From: UBA4427 sp046351135
Lineage (GTDB): Bacteria; Myxococcota_A; UBA9160; UBA4427
Direction of reading: 5' to 3'
Assembly: GCA_046351135.1 (NCBI GenBank)
Contig: JAXLZA010000010.1
Coordinates: 1-64,000 of the forward strand
Length of the DNA stretch: 64,000 nucleotides
Numbering within the stretch: position 1 is the stretch's first letter; the number at the start of each line of letters is the position of its first letter. Shown piece by piece: positions 42,016-50,701 of the stretch. A program made the position numbers and the translations under genes. Below the pieces are notes generated by a model. It was not told the origin of the DNA and made no database searches. It saw only the letters and a program-made list of their open reading frames with translations.

Positions 42016-43194
42016 CTAACGCAACCCGATCGGCACCGCCCGCCACGCGCGCACCCAGAGCGAAGGCAGCCGCTCGAGCGCGGAGAGCTCGATCTCGTAC
42101 TCGGGCCAGCGCGCCAGGATCTCCTCGAAGGCGATCCGCGCCTCGAGGCGCGCGAGGCCGGCGCCGAGACAGAAGTGGATGCCGTGGCCAAAGGCGAGAT
42201 GGCGGCGGATCGATCGGTCGACGTCGAAGACGTCGGCGCGCGCGAACTCGCGGTCGTCTCGGTTCGCGGCGCCCCAGAGCAGGCGGACCTCGGATCCGGC
42301 CGGCATGCGGACACCGTGCCGCTCGACCTCACGCCGGGTGCGCCGGGCGAGGGACTGGACCGGTGACTCGAAGCGCAGCATCTCCTCGATCGCCGCGGGG
42401 AGTCGCGCCGGATCCGCGGCGAGGCGGGCGCGCGCGTCGGGATGGCGCGCGAGCAGGACGAGGCCATTGCCGACGAGGTTCGTGACGGTGTCGGTGCCGG
42501 CCAGGACGAGGTTGCTGAAGACGCCGCCCCGCTCGTCGGCGGAGAGCGCTTCGGGGCCCGACTCGCGGGCGAGCAGCGGGAGCAGGCCGGCGTCGGCGTC
42601 CGGGTCGATCGCGTCGGGGTGGCGCGTCTCGGCGACGAAGGCCTGCATGCGCGCGGCGAGCGCCGCGGGATCGCGGGCCGCGCCGATCGCGAGGGCGGCC
42701 GTTCGGATCGGTTCGTCGCGGGCGGGCGCGACCCCGAGCAGGCGGTGGATCACCCGGCTCGGGAAGATCGCGGCGAAGTCCTCGACGAGGTCGACGCGCT
42801 CGCCCGCCCGGATCCGCGGCTCGATGGCGTCGAGCAGCGACCGCGCGATCCCGCGCACCGCGGGCTCGAGCTCGGCGATCTTCGACGGCGCGAAGAACCG
42901 CGCGACGCTCGCGCGCAGACGGTCGTGGCCCGGCGGATCCATCGAGGCCATGTGGAGCAGGCGGGCGACCGGGCTCGCCGAGGAATAGGTCTCCCAGTCG
43001 GCGGTCGCCTCCCAGACGTCCTCGAAGCGCGAGAGCAGGAAGGCGCCGGCGCCGGCGTGGCGGTGGACGGGCGCCTCGTCGCGCAGCCAGCGATAGTAGT
43101 CGGCGGGGTCCGAGCGGAACTGCGGATCCGCCGGGTCGTAGGCGAGGTCGGTGATGCGGTCGCCGGCGGCGGGCGGGCGTGCGGGCGACGTCAC
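42016..43194 (-). CDS. Cytochrome P450
   Basis: 392 residues, soluble bacterial P450. I-helix oxygen-binding AGTDT (in VLAGTDTVTN), ExxR in EEMLR, heme loop FGHGIHFCLGAGLAR with the Cys ligand. No signal or membrane anchor. It would hydroxylate a lipophilic substrate using ferredoxin and ferredoxin reductase, which are not encoded nearby. The start is GTG at 43194, sharing bases with the TGA of the upstream F420-type gene (GTGA), so the two are coupled. A distinct subfamily from the P450 at 50702. Confidence 0.9.
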   Translation of the reverse strand: MTSPARPPAAGDRITDLAYDPADPQFRSDPADYYRWLRDEAPVHRHAGAGAFLLSRFEDVWEATADWETYSSASPVARLLHMASMDPPGHDRLRASVARFFAPSKIAELEPAVRGIARSLLDAIEPRIRAGERVDLVEDFAAIFPSRVIHRLLGVAPARDEPIRTAALAIGAARDPAALAARMQAFVAETRHPDAIDPDADAGLLPLLARESGPEALSADERGGVFSNLVLAGTDTVTNLVGNGLVLLARHPDARARLAADPARLPAAIEEMLRFESPVQSLARRTRREVERHGVRMPAGSEVRLLWGAANRDDREFARADVFDVDRSIRRHLAFGHGIHFCLGAGLARLEARIAFEEILARWPEYEIELSALERLPSLWVRAWRAVPIGLR

Positions 43195-44144
43195 GCCGCG
43201 CCGCCCGTGTCGGCGCGCAGCGGCGCCACGAGCTCGCGCGCGAGGCGCTCGATCGACGCGACGTAGTCGTCGGCGCGCTCCGGGCGCGCGGCCGGCCAGA
43301 GGGCGACGTGGGCGACGCCGAGCGCGCGGTAGCGGCGCAGATCGGCGAGCACGGCATCGACGGGGCCCGTCAGCGGGACCATGCGCTCGGCTTCCGGAAC
43401 GGGGCGGGCGGTCAGCGCGATCTGCGAGCGGATCGAGGTCGGGACCGAATCGGCGGCGCGGCCCGCGGCCCGACATTCCCGGGCGAGGGACGCGATCCCC
43501 GCCTCGAGCTCCGCCATCGGCACGTCGATCACGTGCCAGCCGTCGCCGAGGCGCGCCGCGCGGCGCCGCGCCGCCGGGCTGTTGCCCCCGACCCAGATCG
43601 GGACGTCGCGGCCCAGCGGCTTCGGCTCGAAGCCGATGCCGTCGAAGCGGTAGTGCTTTCCGGCGAAGCGGGGCGCGTCGTCGCGCCAGAGGGTGCGCAT
43701 CGCTTCGATGTGCTCGTCGAGATAGCGACCGCGCTCGGCGAAGGGAATGCCGAGGGTCTCGTACTCCTCGGGAATCCAGCCCGCACCCACGCCCAGGATC
43801 ATGCGGCCATTCGACAGACGATCGAGGGAGGCGACCTGCTTCGCGACGGCGATCGGATGGCGCAGGGCCGCGAGGTAGACGCTGATGCCGAGGCGGATCC
43901 GCGTCGTCTTCGTCGCGACCGCCGCCAGCGCGATCAGCGGCTCGAAGAACGCGTGCTTCGGATCGAGGCGGATCTTCGCGCCGCGGACGTAGGGGTAGTT
44001 CGTCTGCGTCTCGATCGGCAGGACGAGGTGGTCCGCGGTCCAGAGCGCGTCGTAGCCGAGGGCCTCCGCCGCCTCGGCGACGGCGAGGATCGCCTGTGGA
44101 TCCGCGAAGGCCCCCGAGTTCGGCAGGATGACGCCCAGCTCCAC
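43191..44144 (-). CDS. LLM-class F420-dependent-type oxidoreductase
   Basis: 317 residues. Motifs of F420-type luciferase-like enzymes: GYDALWTADHLVLP, RIRLGISVYLAALRHPIAVA, LDRLSNGRMILGVGAGWIPE, YETLGIPFAERGRYLDEH and VPIWVGGNSPAARRRA. GTG at 44144 is chosen because AGGAG lies seven bases upstream and it starts the first barrel strand (VELGVILPNSG). Translationally coupled to the P450 that follows. A DUF1214-type gene lies 92 bases upstream on the same strand. Role likely redox chemistry on the same substrate as the P450. Confidence 0.82.
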   Translation of the reverse strand: MELGVILPNSGAFADPQAILAVAEAAEALGYDALWTADHLVLPIETQTNYPYVRGAKIRLDPKHAFFEPLIALAAVATKTTRIRLGISVYLAALRHPIAVAKQVASLDRLSNGRMILGVGAGWIPEEYETLGIPFAERGRYLDEHIEAMRTLWRDDAPRFAGKHYRFDGIGFEPKPLGRDVPIWVGGNSPAARRRAARLGDGWHVIDVPMAELEAGIASLARECRAAGRAADSVPTSIRSQIALTARPVPEAERMVPLTGPVDAVLADLRRYRALGVAHVALWPAARPERADDYVASIERLARELVAPLRADTGGAA

Positions 44145-44236
44145 GCAGATGCTCCTCTCGCCGGGACATCGACCGGGCTCGGGGGCGACCCGGTCCGATC
44201 GAGGTTCGAAGCGCTCGGCCCTGGCCCGCCCGGGCG

Positions 44237-45466
44237 CTAGTCGGTGACCTCGCCGCTCGCGATGCCCGGCCGCTTCGCGATCCCGGCGAGCCCTTCGCGG
44301 CGAAGATCCGCGACGGGCACGTGGTGGATCAGGATGCCCGGTCCGCCCTCGGTCTTGATCAGGCGCAGGCTGAAGATGCCCTTCTCGTGGCGGAAGGAGT
44401 CGATCCAGTTGCCGCCGACCCCGGGATCCTCGTCGGCGACGACCGCGACGACCGAGCCGTCGGCCTCGTGCTTCGCGTTGAACTTCGTGATGTAGCCCTG
44501 GCCGTCCTCGTAGACGTCGAGGTTCTCCTGCCAGAGGTTGCAGATCTGCAGGATCCAGTACTCGCAGGGCGTCGGCGTGAAGCGGATGACGAGGGCCTCG
44601 TCGGCCTTCTTCTCCCAGCAGCCGAAGCCGTGGAGCCGGTCGCGCACTCCGCCGTTCGAGAGATAGGTCGCCTCGGAGAAGACGATCTGGTTCGGGCGCA
44701 GCGAGAGATTGTTCGCCCACCACGCGCGCACGAGCTCGGCATAGCCCAGCACGACCTGCGCGGTCTTCGCGAGCCCCGCCGCGACCTCGTCCGGCTGGAC
44801 GGGCCGGGGCCGCGGCCGATCGATCCGCTCGATCGCGAACTGCGGCGGAATCGTCTTCGACCGGTCGTGGTAGACGAGGCGGATGAGCACGCCCGTCGAG
44901 TCCGGCGCGAGGAGCAGCCCGTTGCGCGCCGGGGGATGCTGCGAGAGCACGACCTCGAAGCGCCCCTCGGCGTCGAAGTCGATGTCGTCGCTCTTGAGGA
45001 AGGCCGTCGTCTTCAGGTTCGACGGATCGAATTCACCGAGGCCCGCGGTCCCGCGCGCGGCCCAGCTGCGGGCGGCGAGGTCCACCGGCTGCGGCGCCGC
45101 CCAGACGGCCATCACGAAGTAGGGCAGCGTGCCGCGGGTTCCGGTGATGCGGTAGTCGAACTCGCCGCTCTCGAACTCGCACATCAGATGGTCCTGGTCG
45201 GGGCACTGGACGTTGATGCTGGTCCGCCACGGCGCATCCCGCAGCCGCGGCCGATCGGGCTCGCAGTTCTCGACGAAGCGCTCGCAGCCGTTGCGCACGA
45301 GGCGCGCGAGGAAGCGGTACCACTCGGCGCGATCCTGCTCCGAGGGCAGATCGCCGAAGGTGTCCACCATCCGACCAGCGACCTTCAACGACTCGCAGAA
45401 ATCCTCCCAGGACTCCCCCCGCAGCAGGCGCTCCGCGGCGCGGCGCTCGATCTCGTCGGCTCCCAT
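44237..45466 (-). CDS. DUF1214-type protein (intact paralogue)
   Basis: 409 residues, no signal peptide. N-terminal helical region (SWEDFCESLKVAGRMVDTFG), a central part with RITGTRGTLPYFVMAVW, and the C-terminal DUF1214-like strand set (EYWILQICNLWQENLDVYED, VVAVVADEDPGVGGNWIDSF). It is a full-length relative of the amber-broken gene at 30340-31461 and supplies the Trp expected at that position. Function unknown; such proteins recur beside P450, LLM and sulfotransferase genes here, suggesting a shared lipid or steroid pathway. GGAAGGAG precedes the ATG at 45466. Confidence 0.75.
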   Translation of the reverse strand: MGADEIERRAAERLLRGESWEDFCESLKVAGRMVDTFGDLPSEQDRAEWYRFLARLVRNGCERFVENCEPDRPRLRDAPWRTSINVQCPDQDHLMCEFESGEFDYRITGTRGTLPYFVMAVWAAPQPVDLAARSWAARGTAGLGEFDPSNLKTTAFLKSDDIDFDAEGRFEVVLSQHPPARNGLLLAPDSTGVLIRLVYHDRSKTIPPQFAIERIDRPRPRPVQPDEVAAGLAKTAQVVLGYAELVRAWWANNLSLRPNQIVFSEATYLSNGGVRDRLHGFGCWEKKADEALVIRFTPTPCEYWILQICNLWQENLDVYEDGQGYITKFNAKHEADGSVVAVVADEDPGVGGNWIDSFRHEKGIFSLRLIKTEGGPGILIHHVPVADLRREGLAGIAKRPGIASGEVTD

Positions 45467-45698
45467 GACATCGCTCCTTCCTGGTCTCGATTGCGGTCCG
45501 TGCCTGCGCGGGCGGCGCGGGCGCGGCCGTTCTGCGAGGCGGGCTTCCGGGCGAGGGATACGGCGGTGGGCCGGCGAAGTCAACTCGACGAGGCGATGCC
45601 GGGAGAGCCCCGGCGAGGCGGGATTCCTCGCAGGCCCAGCGCGCAACCGACTCCCGTCACGCCCCCGCGACCCATCGCGCATCCGCCGCCGACCGCAC

Positions 45699-45704
45699 TA
45701 GACT
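45699..45704 (+). promoter_or_regulatory. -10-like TAGACT before the SDR at 45743
   Basis: TAGACT lies 38 bases before the ATG at 45743 in the 276-base gap between divergent genes, which otherwise shows no gene. It matches the TAGRNT pattern seen elsewhere in the window. Confidence 0.35.
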
Positions 45705-45742
45705 CGCGCCCGGCCGGAGAGCCGCCGGCGAGGAGGAGCTCC

Positions 45743-46582
45743 ATGGATTTCTCGAAGCTCGAGGACAGGCGCGTCTTCGTGACCGGCGCCGCCGACGGCA
45801 TCGGTGCGGCGCTCGCCCGCGCGTTCCGCGCCGCCGGCGCCCGCGTCTTCCTGTCCGACGTCGCCGAGGAGCGCCTGCGCGAGACGGCCACCGCCCTCGA
45901 CGCCCCGAGCGTCGCCTGCGACGTGCGCAACCCGACCTCCCTGGCGCGGGTCGTCGAGCGGGCCTGGCGCGAGCTCGGCGGCCTCGACCTCGTCTGCGCG
46001 AACGCGGGGGTCGTCGTCCAGGGCCCGCTGCTCGAGGCCTCGCGCGAGGAGCTCGACTTCATCTTCGGCATCAACGTCTGGGGCGCCCTCGACACCTGCC
46101 GCCCCTTCGTGCGGCTGCTCCGAGAGAACAAGAAGCCGGGCCACATCCTGCTGACCGGCTCCGAGGCCGCCCTCTCCTACCCCGAGCTGATCCGCGACAT
46201 GCACATCGGCGCCTATCTCATGACCAAGCACGGCGTGCTCGCGATGGCCGACGCGCTGCGCGCCGATCTGCGCGGCGATGGCATCGGCGTCAGCGTCCTC
46301 TGTCCCGGCCCGGTCGCGACGAACCTGACGAAGAACTCGGGCGCGCTGCGCCCGGGTCGCGCCGCCGCGGGGCCGGTCGTCCCGACCGCCGGTCTCGGCC
46401 CCGACGCCGCGGCGCGGATCGGTGCCCTCTCCGTCACGCCGGACCAGATCGCCGCCCGGGCCCTCGAAGGTCTGCGCCGCGGCCTCTTCGTCATCCCGAC
46501 CCATCCCCACATCGCCGCCGACGTCGAGGCCCGCTACGCGGAGATCCGCGCCGGCCTCGACGCCCTCGGCGTCTCCGCCTAG
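45743..46582 (+). CDS. Short-chain dehydrogenase/reductase
   Basis: 279 residues; TGAADGIG cofactor motif, FLSDVAEE after strand two, NAG, Ser in LLTGSEAALSYP, and YLMTK. AGGAGGAG precedes the ATG at 45743. The frame could extend far upstream, but only this start gives a normal SDR. Resembles the FabG-like dehydrogenases of steroid and terpenoid degradation. An NAD-dependent epimerase-like gene follows 13 bases later and is probably co-transcribed. Confidence 0.84.
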   Translation: MDFSKLEDRRVFVTGAADGIGAALARAFRAAGARVFLSDVAEERLRETATALDAPSVACDVRNPTSLARVVERAWRELGGLDLVCANAGVVVQGPLLEASREELDFIFGINVWGALDTCRPFVRLLRENKKPGHILLTGSEAALSYPELIRDMHIGAYLMTKHGVLAMADALRADLRGDGIGVSVLCPGPVATNLTKNSGALRPGRAAAGPVVPTAGLGPDAAARIGALSVTPDQIAARALEGLRRGLFVIPTHPHIAADVEARYAEIRAGLDALGVSA

Positions 46583-46595
46583 CCAGGAGCCCGTC

Positions 46596-47525
46596 ATGCT
46601 GAGAAACCGAAAGATCCTGATCACCGGCGCCACCGGCGAGGTCGCCCGCGCCATCGCCGAGAGCCTCGCCCCGAACAACGAGGTCTGGGCCGCCGCGCGC
46701 TTCACGAATCCGACGCTCCGCCAGCGCCTCGAGGCGCAGAAGATCCGGACCTACGCCTGGACCCTCGGCAGCGACGACTTCACCGGCCTGCCCGACGACT
46801 TCGACCACGTCATCCACGCGGCCTGCAACATCTTTCCCGTCGCGAACGACTACGACGCCTCGATCCGCGACAACGCCGAGGGGACGGGGCTGCTCATGAC
46901 CCATACCCGGCGCGCGAAGTCCTTCCTCTACGTGTCGTCCCTCGCCACCTACTCGGAGATCCCGGACAACTCCATCCCGCGCAAGGAGACCGACGCCCAG
47001 GGCTGCCACCAGCGCTTCGCCCCGAGCTACGGCATCGGCAAGACCGCGACCGAGGCCGTCGTCCGGACGCTCGCGCGAATCTACCGGCTCCCGACCCTGA
47101 TCGGCCGCCTCGGCATGAACTACGGGATCGGCTGCTCGGGCGCGCCGGACTTCTATTTCAAGGACATGATGGAGGGCAAGCCGATCGTCGTCCCGCCGCG
47201 GGGCGTCTCGTACTGCGCCCTCGTCCACAACAGCGACGTCGTCGAGTGGGTCGAGCCGCTGCTCGCGGCGGCCAGCGTCCCGGCGAACATCGTCAACTGG
47301 ACCGGGGACGACTGGGTCGACGAGCGCGAGATGGTCGAGTTCATGGCGCGCATCGCGCAGCTCACGCCGAAGCTCGTCGAGGACCCGAAGGCCGGCTACT
47401 ACGGCGGCGTCGCCGACCCGACTAAGCGCCGCGCGATCACCGGCCCCGCGCGCCCGTGGAAGAAGAGCTTCCTCGAGATGCTGCGCGCCAACTACCCGGA
47501 CCACGCCTTCGTCGACGTCGACTGA
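46596..47525 (+). CDS. NAD-dependent epimerase/dehydratase family protein
   Basis: 309 residues of the extended SDR type: ILITGATGEVARAIAESL (GxxGxxA), HVIHAACNIFPV, a Ser/Thr region FLYVSSLATYSE and YGIGK (Tyr-x3-Lys). Late-domain motif NIVNWTGDDWVDEREMVEF resembles 3-beta-hydroxysteroid dehydrogenase and sugar epimerase relatives. Substrate may be a nucleotide sugar or a sterol-like alcohol; context of P450s and oxygenases favours the second, weakly. Follows the SDR by 13 bases with CCAGGAG in the gap; convergent with another SDR. Confidence 0.8.
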   Translation: MLRNRKILITGATGEVARAIAESLAPNNEVWAAARFTNPTLRQRLEAQKIRTYAWTLGSDDFTGLPDDFDHVIHAACNIFPVANDYDASIRDNAEGTGLLMTHTRRAKSFLYVSSLATYSEIPDNSIPRKETDAQGCHQRFAPSYGIGKTATEAVVRTLARIYRLPTLIGRLGMNYGIGCSGAPDFYFKDMMEGKPIVVPPRGVSYCALVHNSDVVEWVEPLLAAASVPANIVNWTGDDWVDEREMVEFMARIAQLTPKLVEDPKAGYYGGVADPTKRRAITGPARPWKKSFLEMLRANYPDHAFVDVD

Positions 47526-47543
47526 GGGCGGGGCCGCATCGGC

Positions 47544-48362
47544 TCAGTGGAACAGCCCCCAGCTGCCGTCGGGGTTCCGGGTCCAGCCGCTCGAGGCGAA
47601 GGTCCCACCGTCGACGGAGAGGGTCACGCCCGTCACGTAGCTCGCCATCTCCGAGGCCAGGAAGATGCAGGCGTTCGCGCAGTCCTCCACCGTGCCGGCG
47701 CGGCGCAGGGGAATGCCGCGCTCGCGGGCCTCGCGGCTGCCTCCGGTGGCGCTGCCCTCGAAGGCCTGCAGATGGGGCGTGTCGACGATGTCCGGGGCGA
47801 TCGCGTTGACGCGGATGCCGTGGTCGGCGAGCTCGAGGGCGAGGGAGCGCGTGAAGTTGACCATGCCCGCCTTGCAGGCGGCGTAGACCGAGAACATCGG
47901 CGCCGCGCGCAGGGCCTCGATGCTCGCGACGTTCAGCACGACGCCCCCGCGACCGGCGGCGATCATCGCGCGGACCGCCGCGTCGGTCGGACCGAAGAGG
48001 CCGTCGAAGTTGAGCCGCGTGTGGGTGCCCCAGCCCTTCTGCCCGAGGTCGAGGAAGCTCGCATAACGCACGCCGCCGACGTTGTTGACCAGGATGTCGA
48101 GGCGGCCGAAATGCTTCACGGCCTGGTCGACCATCGCCTTCACCTGCTCGAACTCGCGTACGTCGGTCGGGATCGAGAGCGCGTCTCCCCCCGCCGCCCG
48201 GATCGCGGCGGCCGTGCGCTCGCCGGTCTCGGCGTTCTTGTCCGCGACGACGACGCGCGCCCCGAAGCGCGCGAAGCCCCGGGCGATGCCTTCGCCGATG
48301 CCCTGTCCGGCGCCGGTGACGATGGCGACGCGGTCGGTGAGCAGGATGTCCGACGGGTCCAT
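47544..48362 (-). CDS. Short-chain dehydrogenase/reductase
   Basis: 272 residues; TGAGQGIG, VVADKNAE (acidic, NAD-type), NNVGG, Ser in NVASIEAL, YAACK, and the C-terminal TGVTLSVDGG signature. A FabG-like dehydrogenase. GGAGG lies five bases before the ATG at 48362. Shares a 78-base divergent intergenic region with the SnoaL-like gene, so the two may be co-regulated. Confidence 0.84.
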   Translation of the reverse strand: MDPSDILLTDRVAIVTGAGQGIGEGIARGFARFGARVVVADKNAETGERTAAAIRAAGGDALSIPTDVREFEQVKAMVDQAVKHFGRLDILVNNVGGVRYASFLDLGQKGWGTHTRLNFDGLFGPTDAAVRAMIAAGRGGVVLNVASIEALRAAPMFSVYAACKAGMVNFTRSLALELADHGIRVNAIAPDIVDTPHLQAFEGSATGGSREARERGIPLRRAGTVEDCANACIFLASEMASYVTGVTLSVDGGTFASSGWTRNPDGSWGLFH

Positions 48363-48427
48363 GGGATCCTCCGATTCGATGACGATGCGACGTCTCGGGG
48401 CGCGAGCGTAGCGCGATGCGATTGGGG

Positions 48428-48433
48428 TAGAGT
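48428..48433 (+). promoter_or_regulatory. -10-like TAGAGT(GG), probable leaderless start
   Basis: TAGAGTGG ends so that TAGAGT is seven bases before the ATG at 48441. There is no Shine-Dalgarno sequence. The same octamer recurs at 50672 and 55174. Confidence 0.45.
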
Positions 48434-48440
48434 GGAAACC

Positions 48441-48866
48441 ATGAGCGATCTCGAGGCCCACGAAGCGATCCGCCGACTGATGGCGATCTACGCCCAGCTG
48501 CTCGACTCGAAGCGACTCGAGGAGTGGGGCCAGCTCTTCACGCCGGACGCGGTCTTCCAGGTCTGGGGCCAGGTCTGGCGCGGGCGCGACGCGATCGTCG
48601 CCGGGATCGGCGGCATGCAGCCCGACCTGCCGGGCAAGCACGTGATCTTGACCCCCGTCGTCGATCTGAACGGGCCGGATCGCGCGCGGGCGTGGACCGA
48701 CCTCTCGGCCTTCGCGACGACCGACGAGGGCATCTCGATCGCGACGATCGGGCGCTACCACGACGAGCTCGTGCGCCAGGACGGGCGCTGGCGCTTCGCG
48801 CGGCGCGTCGTCGTGATGGCGCGCGAGGCGCTCCCGGAAGGCGTCGAGCCGTCGCCGGCCTTCTGA
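48441..48866 (+). CDS. SnoaL-like (NTF2-fold) protein
   Basis: 141 residues, one cone-shaped NTF2-like domain: EAHEAIRRLMAIYAQLLDSK, then LFTPDAVFQVWGQVWRGRDAI, DGRWRFARRVVVM at the end. Proteins of this group include ketosteroid isomerases, dehydratases and ring-cyclising enzymes; without a modelled active site no reaction can be named. It begins a plus-strand run that continues with a thiolase and a DUF35 protein, a set common in sterol side-chain degradation. Confidence 0.78.
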   Translation: MSDLEAHEAIRRLMAIYAQLLDSKRLEEWGQLFTPDAVFQVWGQVWRGRDAIVAGIGGMQPDLPGKHVILTPVVDLNGPDRARAWTDLSAFATTDEGISIATIGRYHDELVRQDGRWRFARRVVVMAREALPEGVEPSPAF

Positions 48867-48916
48867 GCACTTCGGCTCCGACCGCAGCCACGCGGAGGCC
48901 CGCGAGGGAGCGAGAC

Positions 48917-50095
48917 ATGAAGCGCAGCATCCGGGGAAAGGTCGCGATCGCGGGCGTCGGCGAGTCGACGTATTACAAGCGCGGTCAGGCGAAGGAGCCC
49001 GAGTACGTCCTCACGCTCCAGGCGATCCTCGCCGCCTGCCGCGACGCCGGCCTCGATCCGCGGGAGGTCGACGGCTTCGCCTCCTTCAGCAACGACCAGA
49101 ACGATCCGGCCCGCATCGCCGCGGCGCTCGGCCTGCCCGAGCTGCGCTTCGCCAACATGGTCTTCGGCGGCGGAGGCGGGGGCGGCTCGGCGGCCGTCGC
49201 GAACGCCGCCGCGGCGATCGCTGCGGGCCATGCGGATTGCGTCGTCGTCTACCGGGGGCTCGCCCAGGGCCAGAGCTTCCGTTTCGGCCAGGGCAACTAT
49301 CCCGCGGCCGTCTCCGGCGGGATGGCCTACCTCGCCCCCTACGGCGTCCTCTCCCCGGCCCAGATGTTCGCGTTCCGCACGACGCGCCTGATGCACGAGC
49401 ACGGCATTGCCCGCTCGACCCTGCGCGCCGTCGCGATGGCCTCCTACCACCACGCCCAGGCGAACCCCCGCGCGGTGATGCGCGGCCGGCCCCTCGACGA
49501 GGCGGGCTACGACGCCGCGCGCTGGATCGTCGAGCCCTTCGGCCTCTTCGACTGCTGTCTCGAGAACGACGGCGCTGCGGCGATGGTGCTCGTGCCCGCC
49601 GAGCGCGCGCGGGACCTTCGGCAGCCGCCGGTCTACCTGCTCGGCGCGGCCCAGGGCTCGGGCTACCGCGACGGCGCCAGCATCCAGAACCCGCCCGACT
49701 TCGCGACCTCGAGCTTCAAGACCCTCGCGCCGCGGCTCTACGCGATGGCCGGCGTCGGGCCCTCGGACGTCGACGTGGTGCAGAGCTACGAGAACTTCAC
49801 CGGCGGCGTCGTCATGAGCCTGATCGAGCACGGCTTCTGCACGTACGAGAACGCCAACGAGGTCATCACGTTCGAGAACCTGATCGCGCCTTCCGGCAAG
49901 CTCCCCCTCAATACGAGCGGGGGCAATCTCGCCGAGTGCTACATGCACGGCCTCGAGCTCAACATCGAGGCGGTGCGGCAGATCCGCGGGCAGTCGACGA
50001 GCCAGGTGCCGGGGGCGGAGGTGGCGCTCGTGAACTCGGGGCCGATGGTGCCGGTCGCGAGCAACATGATCGTGGGAGCCGCGAGCACGCTATGA
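48917..50095 (+). CDS. Thiolase-fold lipid-transfer/aldolase-type protein lacking the active-site Cys
   Basis: 392 residues with the double thiolase fold. Where true thiolases carry the nucleophilic Cys, this protein has FGGGGGGGSAAV (Gly84-Gly90), and the C-terminal His/Gly loop reads NTSGGNLAECYMHG. Cys-less members such as Ltp2 act as retro-aldolases on CoA esters together with a DUF35 protein, in removing steroid side chains. The next gene is a DUF35 protein, overlapping by four bases (ATGA), which strongly supports that model. GAGGGAG precedes the ATG at 48917. Confidence 0.85.
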   Translation: MKRSIRGKVAIAGVGESTYYKRGQAKEPEYVLTLQAILAACRDAGLDPREVDGFASFSNDQNDPARIAAALGLPELRFANMVFGGGGGGGSAAVANAAAAIAAGHADCVVVYRGLAQGQSFRFGQGNYPAAVSGGMAYLAPYGVLSPAQMFAFRTTRLMHEHGIARSTLRAVAMASYHHAQANPRAVMRGRPLDEAGYDAARWIVEPFGLFDCCLENDGAAAMVLVPAERARDLRQPPVYLLGAAQGSGYRDGASIQNPPDFATSSFKTLAPRLYAMAGVGPSDVDVVQSYENFTGGVVMSLIEHGFCTYENANEVITFENLIAPSGKLPLNTSGGNLAECYMHGLELNIEAVRQIRGQSTSQVPGAEVALVNSGPMVPVASNMIVGAASTL

Positions 50096-50580
50096 GCGAT
50101 CCGACCTCGAAGGCCTCGAATCCGCCGAAGACCCGCGCCGCGAGTCTCCTGCCGCCGGGCCTCCCCGCGCCGCGCCCGTCGCTCGACGGCCTCGACGCCC
50201 CGTTCTGGGAGGCCACCCGACGCCACGCGCTCGTGGCCCAGCGCTGCCGCGCCTGCCGGACCTGGCAGTGGGGGCCCGAGTGGCTGTGCCACCGCTGCCT
50301 GTCCTTCGACGTCGGCTTCGAGCCCGTCCCGGGCAAAGGGCGGATCTTCAGCTGGGAGCGGGTCTGGCACCCGGTCCACCCCGCTCTCAAGACCGGCCTC
50401 CCCTACGTCCCCGTGATCGTCGAGCTGCCCGAGGCGGGCGGGATCCGCATGCTCGGCAACCTGGCCGGCGATCCCGAAGCGCCCATCGTGATCGGCGCCG
50501 AGGTCGAGCCGCTCTTCGAGGACCATCTCGAGGGCGACGCGCCCTATACCCTCGTCCAGTGGCGGCGCACCGGGCGCTGA
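50092..50580 (+). CDS. DUF35 OB-fold/zinc-ribbon protein, thiolase partner
   Basis: 162 residues. Zinc ribbon Cys52-x2-Cys55-x10-Cys66-x2-Cys69 (CRAC, CHRC), followed by an OB-fold (GKGRIFSWERVWHPVHP, PYVPVIVELPEAGGIRMLGN). DUF35 proteins bind CoA and form complexes with thiolase-like partners, as ChsH2 DUF35 does with Ltp2. Start overlaps the thiolase stop. An N-terminal Pro/Ser-rich lead of ~30 residues precedes the domain. A strong hairpin follows the stop, ending this short operon. Confidence 0.87.
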   Translation: MSDPTSKASNPPKTRAASLLPPGLPAPRPSLDGLDAPFWEATRRHALVAQRCRACRTWQWGPEWLCHRCLSFDVGFEPVPGKGRIFSWERVWHPVHPALKTGLPYVPVIVELPEAGGIRMLGNLAGDPEAPIVIGAEVEPLFEDHLEGDAPYTLVQWRRTGR

Positions 50581-50598
50581 GGCCGAGCCGGCCCTGCA

Positions 50599-50642
50599 CC
50601 TCGCCGGCCTCGTGCTTCGCTGGCCGCGGCAGGCCGGCGAGG
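50599..50642 (+). terminator. Perfect 12-bp hairpin after the DUF35 gene
   Basis: CCTCGCCGGCCT (50599-50610) and AGGCCGGCGAGG (50631-50642) pair without mismatch around a 20-base loop. It starts 19 bases past the stop and is followed by GAAAGACG rather than a T-run. Confidence 0.55.
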
Positions 50643-50671
50643 AAAGACGTCCCGCGCGGGTCCCGAAGGTG

Positions 50672-50677
50672 TAGAGT
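50672..50677 (+). promoter_or_regulatory. -10-like TAGAGT(GG) before the P450 gene
   Basis: TAGAGTGG begins 30 bases before the ATG at 50702, right after the hairpin terminator, so it likely starts a new transcript. GGGAGGA serves as ribosome site. Confidence 0.4.
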
Positions 50678-50701
50678 GGAGGGCGACCGGGAGGACGCCC
50701 C

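Noticed and set aside
45467..45742. Third copy of the 27678/27953 element, from GGCGAAGTCAA near 45574
   Set aside because: Only about ten bases match and the complementary arm is missing.
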